From contig CAWFKW010000003.1 of the NCBI GenBank assembly GCA_963816535.1, forward strand, positions 1,488,001 through 1,552,000: 64,000 nucleotides of DNA, written 5' to 3'. The notes beneath the pieces are model-generated. The model saw only the letters and a list, made by a program, of their open reading frames with translations, ran no database searches and was not told where the DNA came from. Positions 57,912-64,000 of this stretch are shown here, in pieces. This DNA comes from CAWFKW01 sp963816535. GTDB taxonomy: Bacteria; Bacteroidota; Ignavibacteria; Tepidaquicellales; OLB5. The position numbers and the translations under genes are program-made. The stretch's first letter is position 1. Every line of letters starts with the position of its first letter.

Positions 57912-58193
57912 TTATGCGGCGTGTTTCGAAGATTTAAGCGCCAGCTCGGCTTCATAAATATCGCATGCCACCTGCAGGTTCATCCAGAATTCAACGGATG
58001 TGCCAACCGCGCGCGCCAGCAGAACAGCTGTTCCGGCGGTCATATCCCTCTTGTTGTTGATCAGAGTATTTATTCTCTGTATCGGGACGCGCATTCTTTT
58101 TGCCAGCTCAACCTGCGTTATCTGCATGGGTAAAATAAACTCTTTCAATAATATCTCGCCGGGTGAAACCGGCTTGCGGTATTTTGGTATCAT
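57912..58193 (-). CDS. higA: HigA antitoxin
   Basis: 93 residues beginning MIPKYRKPVSPGEILLKEF, with an XRE helix-turn-helix at about residues 25-50. It binds and neutralises HigB and represses the operon. AAAGGAG is 8 nt before the ATG. The toxin gene lies 12 nt upstream, the reversed toxin-first order typical of HigBA. Confidence 0.9.
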   Translation of the reverse strand: MIPKYRKPVSPGEILLKEFILPMQITQVELAKRMRVPIQRINTLINNKRDMTAGTAVLLARAVGTSVEFWMNLQVACDIYEAELALKSSKHAA

Positions 58194-58205
58194 GTTTAAA
58201 CTCCT

Positions 58206-58496
58206 TTAATGATAATCTGTGATTATAACGTTATGTGCGTTGTGCGCGCTCCATGCAAATACAATCCGGTATCTCTCGTTTATCCTTATAGAATAAGAAC
58301 CCGATAAATTCCCCTTCAGTTTTTCCAGCCGGTTCGATGGCGGAATTTTTAAGTCATATAGCTCATAAGCCGCATTGAGCATATCCAGCTTTCTTTGCGC
58401 AACGGGCAAAATAGCCCCCGGAATTTTTCCGGCCGCTTTGGAATTTACTCCGTTGTAAATACCCTCTGTCGTCTTATCGCCAAAACTTATTATCAC
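58206..58496 (-). CDS. higB: HigB toxin (RelE-like mRNA interferase)
   Basis: 96 residues from GTG 58496, the start that gives the family opening VIISFGDKTTEGIYNG (with Met). RKLDMLNAAYELYDLKIPPS, NRLEKLKGNLSGSYSIRINE and YRIVFAWS complete the HigB/RelE fold, which cleaves mRNA on the ribosome. The open frame upstream of GTG runs through repeats and is not conserved. Both toxin and antitoxin look intact. Confidence 0.9.
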   Translation of the reverse strand: MIISFGDKTTEGIYNGVNSKAAGKIPGAILPVAQRKLDMLNAAYELYDLKIPPSNRLEKLKGNLSGSYSIRINERYRIVFAWSAHNAHNVIITDYH

Positions 58497-58504
58497 GGCG
58501 TAAA

Positions 58505-58530
58505 TTAACGCTTTAACGTATAACGTGCAA
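58505..58530 (-). promoter_or_regulatory. Probable higBA promoter and operator
   Basis: On the minus strand TTGCAC (58530-58525), 17 bp, then TAATTT (58507-58502) resembles -35 and -10 boxes. The near-palindrome ACGTTATACGT (58526-58516) lies between them, a fitting HigA operator. The -10 box is so close to the GTG that the mRNA might have almost no leader. Confidence 0.35.
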
Positions 58531-58678
58531 GCGATAAATTTAGTTCCGTTTGCACAGGCGGGGTGAGGTGTAATCTTTGTGCCTTTGCTTGCAAAATGTT
58601 TTCCAATGCTTCGCATTTGTACAAGGCATGCCTTGCACCTACAAAAAAACGTCTTTGCGTTCTTGGCGGTCTTTGCGG

Positions 58679-59608
58679 TTAATTTGGTTTTTTTTCGGCG
58701 CAGGGGAGGGCGGGTTCGGGCCGGCCGCGTTTGGCGATTATACACGATTCTATTTTGCACTCGGGGTAGAGGTCGCTGTATTTTTTGGTAAGCTCTACAA
58801 CTTTGCTGTAATTTGCTTCCGGCATAAGCTCGCGCGCCACGAACCAGATAACAGAATAATTTTTACAGAATGAGTCGAAGTAGCTTTTTTCAAATTCCTC
58901 GAACGCGTTTTTAATATCCAGTAGCTCTTTTGTGGTAACTGCCGCGCCGGAGTTTATTAAACTAATCTTTTCAGTGAGCAGCTGCCAGATCTTTTCACGA
59001 ACCTGCGTAAAGTGATCGTAAAGCCCGTCGTTTTGCAGCGCCGCAGCGTTGGCGCATATCATAACAATATCTTTAATATCATCATAACACAGGCGGTAAT
59101 TCTGTCCGCCCGCGGTAAACCCAACGTACGCGTCCGGCGCCATGTAATCAAATTTCAGCGCTTCCAAGCAGAGGCGCTTGATCTCACCGCCAAAGGCTGT
59201 TTCACGCTCCTTATTGGCTGATACGGGCTTGCCTGTTTCAGCCTCCTCCGCTTTAAAGCGCGCGTCTATAATAGAGCGGATTTTATCAATTCTATCCCAG
59301 TTGTATTTTTCGCCTGTTTCAGCTTCAAGTATGCGGCCCAGGTCCATGATGGAAATTTTCCGCAGCAGCAGCTCGCTCACCATTGCAATTTCTTTTTCAG
59401 TGATAGCGCGCCGGGGCGGATTGTACTGCGGCCTGTTATATAATCCGGGAGTATCTTTTTTCATTTCGCGGTACACCGTAGCTTTTGATATTCCGTGCTT
59501 CAGCATAATTTCATTTTTCAGCGCGTTGAATTTGGATTTATCCTTAAGCGCATGCAGCTCAGTTAAGCGGGTGATATCTTTGTTCAGCTCAGGATTGAAG
59601 TTTTTCAT
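58679..59608 (-). CDS. Unknown protein with N-terminal HTH-like domain
   Basis: 309 residues. The first 50 residues (NKDITRLTELHALKDKSKF, MLKHGISKATVYREMKKD) include a helix-turn-helix of the transposase/resolvase look. The helical middle and the C-terminal part (FEKSYFDSFCKNYSVIWFVAREL) have no motif I know. Its ATG overlaps the stop of a 58-residue upstream gene (ATGA) whose product resembles this N-terminus. The C-terminal end runs into repeat sequence. Confidence 0.6.
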   Translation of the reverse strand: MKNFNPELNKDITRLTELHALKDKSKFNALKNEIMLKHGISKATVYREMKKDTPGLYNRPQYNPPRRAITEKEIAMVSELLLRKISIMDLGRILEAETGEKYNWDRIDKIRSIIDARFKAEEAETGKPVSANKERETAFGGEIKRLCLEALKFDYMAPDAYVGFTAGGQNYRLCYDDIKDIVMICANAAALQNDGLYDHFTQVREKIWQLLTEKISLINSGAAVTTKELLDIKNAFEEFEKSYFDSFCKNYSVIWFVARELMPEANYSKVVELTKKYSDLYPECKIESCIIAKRGRPEPALPCAEKKPN

Positions 59609-59781
59609 TTATCTTCTGGTTTATCCAGCTCGCGGTCAATAGCTTTTTCGGAGATGTTATGTTTTTTCATAACTTCTTCTTTGAGCCTGCTGAAATCAGG
59701 CTTATTTTCTTTGAACATTGGCAGTTCGGCCAGTCTGAGCAGGTTAATATCTTTTTTGAGGTCCTGCGTAAGTTTTTTCAT
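59605..59781 (-). CDS. 58-residue protein coupled to and related to the following HTH-like protein
   Basis: From ATG 59781 it reads MKKLTQDLKKDINLLRLAEL, then DFSRLKEEVMKKHNISEKAI and an acidic end PEDK. The order DI-L-L followed by LK-E-MKKH-IS-A matches the N-terminus of the next protein (KDITRLTELHAL, LKNEIMLKHGISKATV). Stop and next start overlap as ATGA. It is probably a translated short paralogue that could pair with the larger protein. Confidence 0.6.
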   Translation of the reverse strand: MKKLTQDLKKDINLLRLAELPMFKENKPDFSRLKEEVMKKHNISEKAIDRELDKPEDK

Positions 59782-60052
59782 GGAGTAAATATACCGAAGG
59801 GCATTAATAGAAGCGTATCATGGTGTGATATTAATTGTCGGTTAATAGTTAATAAAAAAGACATCGGGAGAAGTAATTTATCATCACACATTTTTACGCC
59901 GGAAAAGATCTCTTTCCAGATCCCCGCTTGATTTAATTCGTAGGCACGAACCGAAAGTCGTGCCACGAAATGTGAGTGGTGAAATTTGTTCCGTTTTAAT
60001 CCAAATTTCTTTGGGAATGACACCCTTCGAACGTCGTGAGGGCAGGCTCCGC

Positions 60053-60937
60053 TCAGGGCTTAATAAATTGCGGCGCCTGAAGCTTTAGCTTGCAGTGTTT
60101 GTTGAGCTGCCCGATTGTGTAGGCGGTGAGCTCAGGCGAATCTTTTTCATCATGCATGTGCATCATAAAATAAACAGTTTCCAATCCAGCTTGCATCCAT
60201 TTCTTAAGGCGTTTCACCCAGTCATCTATGCGTTTAAAATCGCTGGCATGAAGGTTGTTGCCGACAAATCTTATAAACGCAGTTTTGTTCGAAAGCCTCA
60301 TGTGCAGAACGTCTCTCCGGCCCGCGGTATCGGTTATAACCGAACCGATGTTGAGCTCGTTAAGCATAGAAAACGTCTCATCAAATACTCCCTTATCATT
60401 GAACCAATCCGGGTGGCGAAGCTCAACGCAAACATGCGGTGACTTGGGAAGCGATTCAAGATATTTCTTCAGGACCTCAAAATTCTTAGGGGCAAAGTTA
60501 GGCGGAAGCTGCAGGAAACAATCACCCAGTTTGTTTTTGAAATTACGGATTGAATTATAAAAAATTTCTGTAATTTTTTCGCAGTCTTTAAGTCTTTTTC
60601 TGTGGCTTATCTGTTGATAGAATTTGGGGCAGAATTTAAATCCGGCGCCGGCAAGATCGCGCCAGCCATCAATAACTTCAGTTTTGTAAATCCTGTAATG
60701 TGTTGTGTTAAGCTCGATGCAGTTATACTGATCGACGTAATATTTCAGGAAATCTTTTTCTTTGGTTTTTGGAGGATAGATTTTACCGACCCATTCCTTG
60801 CGTCCCCATTTGGCGCAGCCGACATAAACTTTGGTTTTGTTAAAATCTTTTTTATTCAGAAGTTTTTTGTTTGCCGGGTGGTCCGGAGGGAAAGTAAAAT
60901 CTGCTTCATCAATGTTGGGTACTTTGCCAAAATCCAT
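60053..60937 (-). CDS. DUF72 family protein
   Basis: 294 residues with a TIM-barrel layout. KVYVGCAKWGRKEWVGKIYPP, YCIELNTTHYRI-type strand (NCIELNTTHYRIYK), FCPKFYQQISHRKRL, LGDCFLQLPPNF and VCVELRHPDWF are the DUF72 landmarks. The biochemical role of DUF72 is not established. It is alone on the strand, upstream of a repeat region. Confidence 0.88.
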   Translation of the reverse strand: MDFGKVPNIDEADFTFPPDHPANKKLLNKKDFNKTKVYVGCAKWGRKEWVGKIYPPKTKEKDFLKYYVDQYNCIELNTTHYRIYKTEVIDGWRDLAGAGFKFCPKFYQQISHRKRLKDCEKITEIFYNSIRNFKNKLGDCFLQLPPNFAPKNFEVLKKYLESLPKSPHVCVELRHPDWFNDKGVFDETFSMLNELNIGSVITDTAGRRDVLHMRLSNKTAFIRFVGNNLHASDFKRIDDWVKRLKKWMQAGLETVYFMMHMHDEKDSPELTAYTIGQLNKHCKLKLQAPQFIKP

Positions 60938-61002
60938 ATTTTGATTTATGGTTTAGTTTTTATTTTTTTACGTAAGTAAAGTTATTTAATTTTAGGAGAA
61001 AG

Positions 61003-61042
61003 CAAAAGGAGAAAGCAAAAGGCAGAAGGCAGAAGGCGCCGG
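61003..61042. repeat. Heptamer-like purine repeat, locus 3
   Basis: Units of AGAAAGC, AAAAGGC and AGAAGGC in series, ending in GCCGGGCAAGTAT, similar to 28292-28352. It lies in the gap between DUF72 and the next gene. Confidence 0.5.
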
Positions 61043-61144
61043 GCAAGTATAATTACCCGAATGAAAAGATCAACCTGATTTATCGTTCATGGTAATCCAA
61101 AAATCAGGAAAATCAGGGTTCTGATGTTTTTCTTTGCGCCCTTA

Positions 61145-61804
61145 TCAATTTCCGTGGAATTTCCACTCGGCGCCGTTAGGCTGGGAAGTGAAATACAAAA
61201 CAGTTATGCTTTCGGGTTCAACGCGCTTGTAATACCTGCAGATCTTGCTCCAGCCTGACTGAGCGGTTCCGTAAAATGAAATTGTATCGCCGGAGCAGAG
61301 CTTGTACCCGCCGCCCGAAACGGATTCGTTGGCGTAAACATACATCATGTCAAAATCATTGGTTGCAGGCGGGTCGCCGCGGGTATAGTTGTTGTAATCT
61401 ATTGTGCCTATCATTTGCGAGCCGTCAAAAACATTGAAACTGACTATAACCGAACCCCTTGCCTGCGGCGGACTGAATCCAACGGGTCCGCCGTTACAAA
61501 ACGGACTGAAAATAGAATCGGTGGGGAAAAGATCGTTATCGGCGATCTGGACGGGGACCATGCCGAAGTTTCCGTCGGCGTCGATCTTGCAGCTGGCAAC
61601 GGTAACTAATGCGCCTGAGAGAGTAATTACCTCAGCGCTCAGAGTTTTATCTCCGCCGCCGGTCCAGCCTGAAATTTTTCCTGCGATAGAAAACGGATAC
61701 TGTTTAGGAGGGCCAACGCCTGCATCATCACAGGCAAAGTGTATTATGGTTAGGAGGGCTGCCGCAGCCAGAACTGCTGAACGTTTAAAAATAGACTTTT
61801 TCAT
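61145..61804 (-). CDS. Probable lipoprotein of unknown function
   Basis: 219 residues from ATG 61804. MKKSIFKRSAVLAAAALLTI leads to a Cys (IHFACDD), which suggests lipid attachment. The mature protein is beta rich with a Gly-rich start (ISGWTGGGDKTLSAEVITL) and six Cys in total, including CRYYKRVEPES near the end. No family recognised. In-frame codons upstream of the ATG are not part of a signal peptide and were left out. Confidence 0.55.
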   Translation of the reverse strand: MKKSIFKRSAVLAAAALLTIIHFACDDAGVGPPKQYPFSIAGKISGWTGGGDKTLSAEVITLSGALVTVASCKIDADGNFGMVPVQIADNDLFPTDSIFSPFCNGGPVGFSPPQARGSVIVSFNVFDGSQMIGTIDYNNYTRGDPPATNDFDMMYVYANESVSGGGYKLCSGDTISFYGTAQSGWSKICRYYKRVEPESITVLYFTSQPNGAEWKFHGN

Positions 61805-62201
61805 GGCATTCAAAATAAATTCTCTAAAGACCCAATTTGAGAATTCATAGCCGGAAATACCCCCTACTTCAGACATACAAATTTAATCACATTTCGCCCG
61901 TTTTATCATACTGAAACCGGTGATACCGTTGTAGTAACGGGCGGGCTAATAACGTCGTCAAAAAGGCGGAAAACAGAAGGCAAACACAAATTTTCATATT
62001 ATTAGGATATCTGTGGGATTGAGGCCCTCCAGAGGCGGGTCTTCGACGGGTAAACCCGGCCGTTGGCCCCCCGCAATTCAAGCAAAAACGGAGGGAGCCC
62101 GCCACGTTGATTTCACGATCAACATGACAGGCGCATTGCGGTTAATATGATTTGACTACTGATTTCAATATTGGGAGCTCAATACATGAGCATTTTGAAA
62201 C
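61805..62201. other. Intergenic stretch, no gene seen
   Basis: A G/C-rich segment near 62020-62105 contains short inverted pairs (GGGTAAACCC-like at 62048-62057) typical of dispersed hairpins. Open frames here have no coding character. Confidence 0.35.
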
Positions 62202-62639
62202 TTATCTTTTATCGCGCTCCTGGTAGCCGCGGGAATTATTCTCTTTTTTATCGCGGTCATTTCTGTACCGGTCGTTATCTTTGTCAGATTTATAGTACAT
62301 GTGACTGTCATCGCCAAGCGCTGTACGCGGCTGTTCATACCTGTCGTTATCGCGCCTGTCATTATCATAGTAGCTTCGCTCGTGTTTATCGCGGTCATAA
62401 CCATCTCTATCATACCCGTCTCTATTATATCCATTCCGGTCATATCCGTCCCGGTCGAATCCATATCTGTCATATCCATCGTTTCCAAAAAGGGAACCGA
62501 TCACCGCCGTTATAGTAAACGAACTTCCGCTATACCCGGCGTTATATGTCTGGGCGGGAGCCGTTTTGCAGAAGATCAAAACAAACAAAGCTGCAGGGAT
62601 TATAGCCGCTTTTAAACTTACTTTCTTAAACATTTTCAT
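62202..62639 (-). CDS. Exported Asp-Arg-Gly-Tyr repeat protein
   Basis: 145 residues with a signal peptide (about residues 1-29, ending PAQ). The middle is a run of four-residue units G-Y-D-R, with variants GYNRD, GYDRN and GFDRD, followed by a very charged tail of Asp, Arg, Lys, Asn. It is almost certainly disordered. Such proteins can bind metals, nucleic acid or minerals, but nothing here decides. RNA-level secondary structure should be weak despite the repetition. Confidence 0.6.
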   Translation of the reverse strand: MKMFKKVSLKAAIIPAALFVLIFCKTAPAQTYNAGYSGSSFTITAVIGSLFGNDGYDRYGFDRDGYDRNGYNRDGYDRDGYDRDKHERSYYDNDRRDNDRYEQPRTALGDDSHMYYKSDKDNDRYRNDRDKKENNSRGYQERDKR

Positions 62640-63098
62640 ATCTCCTTTTCTTGCTCTTTTTTTCGTGACGTTTCCGTCGTTTCATATTTAAACAAAGTTC
62701 GCCGCCGGTTGTTCCTGTTTTTTGTAAATTAGAGTAACATGCGTGTAACAGTTTATAACATACCGCCAACGATTCAAAAAAGCGGCGTTTTCTTCTTCTA
62801 ATATTAAGACTTAAACATCCGGGGTTGGGTTGCATGAGAAACATTAGAAAGATCATTAATTATCATGATTTATTAGCTTACTCAAAATTCATCAACCAGA
62901 TCCCCGCTTGACCCAGAGGGTACCCCGCGGGGATGACAAAGTATTGTCATTTTTTAAAAACATTTCGTGAAATTTTTCCCAAAAATTCAATGATTTTTAC
63001 TTTGACTAAAGCGTTTATACGAAGTATTTTAGTTATCTGAAACGTTAATTTTTCAACAAAATGGCGGGTTAGAAGCCTGCTGAAATTAAGAAAACAAT
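62640..63098. other. Intergenic stretch upstream of the edge gene, no gene seen
   Basis: Contains the dispersed hairpin TCCCCGCTTGACCC...GCGGGGATGAC at 62902-62937, a type also seen near 36170 and 59919. The last 100 bases are AT rich and probably hold the promoter of the following gene. Confidence 0.4.
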
Positions 63099-64000
63099 AT
63101 GGCAATTTCATTCGGAAGATTCACAGACGCCTACAAGCCAAAAGCCAAGATCGAATATTGGAACAAATGCGAAAAAGACTTCCTTGATAAGAAATACCTG
63201 GATAGCTACGAAGCGTTTTTTAATTACCTAAGGGACGATGCATCCGGCAACGTGACGTTTACGCGCTCGGCCGACGGCATGAGCTTTGAGTTCCCGCAGG
63301 GCTCGCAGATCGTGAAGGGAAAGATAACGGACAACAAAGTTATAGCGGAGGCCTATGTGGCGGAGTATGATAAGCTAAGCGTAGCGTTCATGCGCCGCGT
63401 TATGGAGATTAATTACCAGCTTTATTATTCGCGCTTCTGTTTAAAAGATAATAAAATTGTAATTAAGTTTGATTCGTCAATAGCCGACGGTCCGCCGAGG
63501 AAGCTCTATTATGCTTTCAAAGAAGTTGCGACCCGCGCCGATAAGCAGGATGACCTGCTGACAGATGATTTTTCAATGCTGAAATCTCTTGGAGCCGCTA
63601 CGGTTGAAGATGTGCCTGATTCCGAAAAGGAACTGAAATATAAATATTTTAAGAACTGGATAGAAGGAACGATACTGCGGATTAACTCGCTTAACCAGGA
63701 GCAAATATCGGGGGGGATATCATACCTTCTGCTGGACCTGCTTTACAAGATAGATTATTTCATTACGCCTGAGGGCAAGCTGATGGATGAGCTTGAAAAA
63801 ATAAGCTGGGGATATTTTGCCCGCGATAACAAGCCTTTCAGCCAGAAGAACGAGGATATGAAAGACGCTTTCCAGAAGCTGCTTGAGAAGCCGAAAGATA
63901 AAGTGATGCACGATCTGTACCGCACGAGATCCACTTTCGGAATAGCAAATCCCACGCCGCACCAGGGCGTTGTGGACGTGTTCAACAATAACCTCAACAA
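63099..64000 (+). CDS. Hypothetical protein, partial at the right edge
   Basis: An open frame from ATG 63099 to the window end, 300 codons without stop. It begins MAISFGRFTDAYKPKAKIEY and continues with a mixed alpha/beta part (SYEAFFNYLRDD, FEFPQGSQIVKG) and later long helices (LNQEQISGGISYLLLDLLYK, PFSQKNEDMKDAFQKLLEK). Codon use matches the flanking genes and the third codon positions are G/C biased, so it is very likely real. No signal peptide. I do not recognise the family. Confidence 0.75.
   Translation, partial: MAISFGRFTDAYKPKAKIEYWNKCEKDFLDKKYLDSYEAFFNYLRDDASGNVTFTRSADGMSFEFPQGSQIVKGKITDNKVIAEAYVAEYDKLSVAFMRRVMEINYQLYYSRFCLKDNKIVIKFDSSIADGPPRKLYYAFKEVATRADKQDDLLTDDFSMLKSLGAATVEDVPDSEKELKYKYFKNWIEGTILRINSLNQEQISGGISYLLLDLLYKIDYFITPEGKLMDELEKISWGYFARDNKPFSQKNEDMKDAFQKLLEKPKDKVMHDLYRTRSTFGIANPTPHQGVVDVFNNNLN

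Noticed and set aside
58497..58760. N-terminal extension of HigB of 88 residues
   Set aside because: It runs through repeat sequence and the family begins at the GTG 58496.
61887..62105. 72-codon minus-strand frame
   Set aside because: Covers dispersed hairpin sequence, no ribosome-binding site and no family resemblance.
62165..62515. Met/Thr-rich and Tyr/His-rich frames in 62.1-62.5 kb
   Set aside because: They are other-frame readings of the GYDR repeat gene, which alone has a signal peptide.

Overview
The window looks like a chromosome segment from the Ignavibacteria / Chlorobi-Bacteroidota side of the tree. The reasons are a complete alternative complex III (ACIII) gene set joined to an A2-type cytochrome oxidase, a GLPGLI-like domain, large families of low-complexity intergenic repeats, and a few promoters with the Bacteroidota layout (TTG or TTTG, about 20 bp, then TAnnTTTG). 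No database search was possible, so this placement is an inference.

Layout. 1-6.7 kb: envelope and housekeeping genes (partial family 9 glycosyltransferase, lipid A acyltransferase, aldo/keto reductase, PfkB kinase, RmlD-like reductase, serS, trypsin-like protease, DUF423). 7-22.9 kb: one long minus-strand respiratory operon, actA - small Tat-like protein - actB - actC - actDE fusion - actF - cytochrome c - sco - ctaD - ctaE - ctaF - ctaC - ctaB - membrane cytochrome c. Quinol electrons would pass from ACIII through c-type hemes to the oxidase, while SCO and CtaB supply copper and heme. 23-42 kb: a mixed region with a Cys-motif outer-membrane protein pair, SnoaL-like proteins, a cupin, DoxX, truA, Ppx/GppA, DJ-1, a hydrolase, a GLPGLI/PNGase F-like protein, a FecR protein and many intergenic repeats. 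A structured RNA candidate with its own terminator lies at 36.2-36.3 kb. 42.1-47.9 kb: a minus-strand rRNA operon (16S, tRNA-Ile, tRNA-Ala, 23S, 5S) whose spacers carry a degenerate class II tRNA-like sequence and a duplicated 3' half of tRNA-Ile.

48.3-56.2 kb: an AT-rich accessory island that resembles a defence island. It holds a Fic protein with an elaborate upstream repeat region, an HNH endonuclease, a BglII-like PD-(D/E)XK protein, a three-gene cassette (PD-(D/E)XK nuclease, Hanks-type kinase without a normal start codon, 390-aa possible TIM barrel), a DNPH1-like nucleotide hydrolase paired with a PIN-like protein, and a 120-aa orphan under a strong operator-bearing promoter. The cassette at 51.6-54.0 kb and the PIN/DNPH1 pair are the best candidates for an undescribed system. 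56.2-60 kb: a repeat-rich stretch with a HigBA module, a duplicated orphan higA, a frameshifted ORF6N gene and a coupled pair of related HTH-like proteins. 60-64 kb: DUF72, a lipoprotein, an Asp-Arg-Gly-Tyr repeat protein and a gene that runs off the right edge.
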